Of a stretch of 5,120 nucleotides of DNA, positions 5,116 through 5,120 are shown piece after piece. The stretch is taken from positions 1-5,120 of the forward strand of contig CAMNGN010000140.1 in the NCBI GenBank assembly GCA_946538475.1, given 5' to 3'. Position numbers and translations under genes: made by a program. The notes under the pieces were generated by a model. The model was not told where the DNA came from, searched no databases, and was given only the letters and a program-made list of their open reading frames with translations. The DNA comes from an uncultured Blautia sp. (GTDB lineage: Bacteria; Bacillota; Clostridia; Lachnospirales; Lachnospiraceae). Position 1 is the stretch's first letter; each line of letters begins with the position of its first letter.

Positions 5116-5120
5116 TTAAT

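Noticed and set aside
4733..5120. Group II intron 5' end
   Set aside because: No GTGYG-type 5' terminus is present in this stretch, and no domain V or intron-encoded protein is in the window. Kept only as a lesser alternative for the structured RNA.
1..5120. CRISPR array, tRNA or rRNA genes, or complete insertion sequence
   Set aside because: No regularly spaced identical repeats, no tRNA T-loop/acceptor pattern, no rRNA sequence and no transposase domain were seen on either strand.

Overview
This window looks like chromosomal DNA from a moderate-GC Firmicute, most likely an anaerobic gut-type Clostridia (Lachnospiraceae-like). The signs are strong GGAGG-type ribosome binding sites, a TTG start behind a perfect Shine-Dalgarno, sigma-A promoters with TATAAT -10 boxes, a T-tailed intrinsic terminator, a lipobox cyclophilin and a DUF4405-type membrane protein beside an exported flavodoxin. 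The taxon is an inference from style; no ribosomal or other marker gene is present. All six confident genes are on the + strand.

Layout. (1) 1..2642 is an apparent redox operon: an aldo/keto reductase of the YajO type (first ~2 codons cut off by the window edge), a secreted flavodoxin-fold protein, and a multi-pass DUF4405/cytochrome-b-like membrane protein. The gaps are 67 and 19 nt and show no clear internal promoter. A plausible, unproven reading is a membrane redox relay with one cytosolic NAD(P)H enzyme, one heme membrane protein and one extracytoplasmic flavin carrier. (2) 2643..2794 holds a weak hairpin/T-tract and an extended -10 promoter for a UlaG-like metallo-beta-lactamase-fold hydrolase (2795..3421). 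(3) 3422..3696 is 275 nt without a gene. It contains a perfect 13-bp inverted repeat, a 20-bp imperfect direct repeat, and a good TTGCTA-17-TATAAT promoter for the next transcript. (4) 3697..4683 is a two-gene operon: a VOC-family protein, then, 3 nt later, a lipoprotein cyclophilin-type peptidyl-prolyl isomerase. It is closed by a strong terminator at 4691..4732.

(5) 4733..5120 has no confident protein gene. It carries a short GGGGAC-GGTTC-type repeat motif in inverted orientation, a 36-codon ORF that may be the tail of a broken gene, and from about 4940 to 5116 a dense series of compact hairpins, two with GNRA tetraloops, read on the + strand. I interpret this as a structured RNA, possibly the leader of an element lying beyond the right edge (an IscB-type omega/HEARO RNA is one candidate), but the class cannot be settled here.

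The protein genes are ordinary family members. The parts worth a second look are the putative structured RNA at the right end, the ATGAACA operator-like cluster in front of the VOC gene, and the short inverted motifs that bracket the MBL-VOC-cyclophilin segment.
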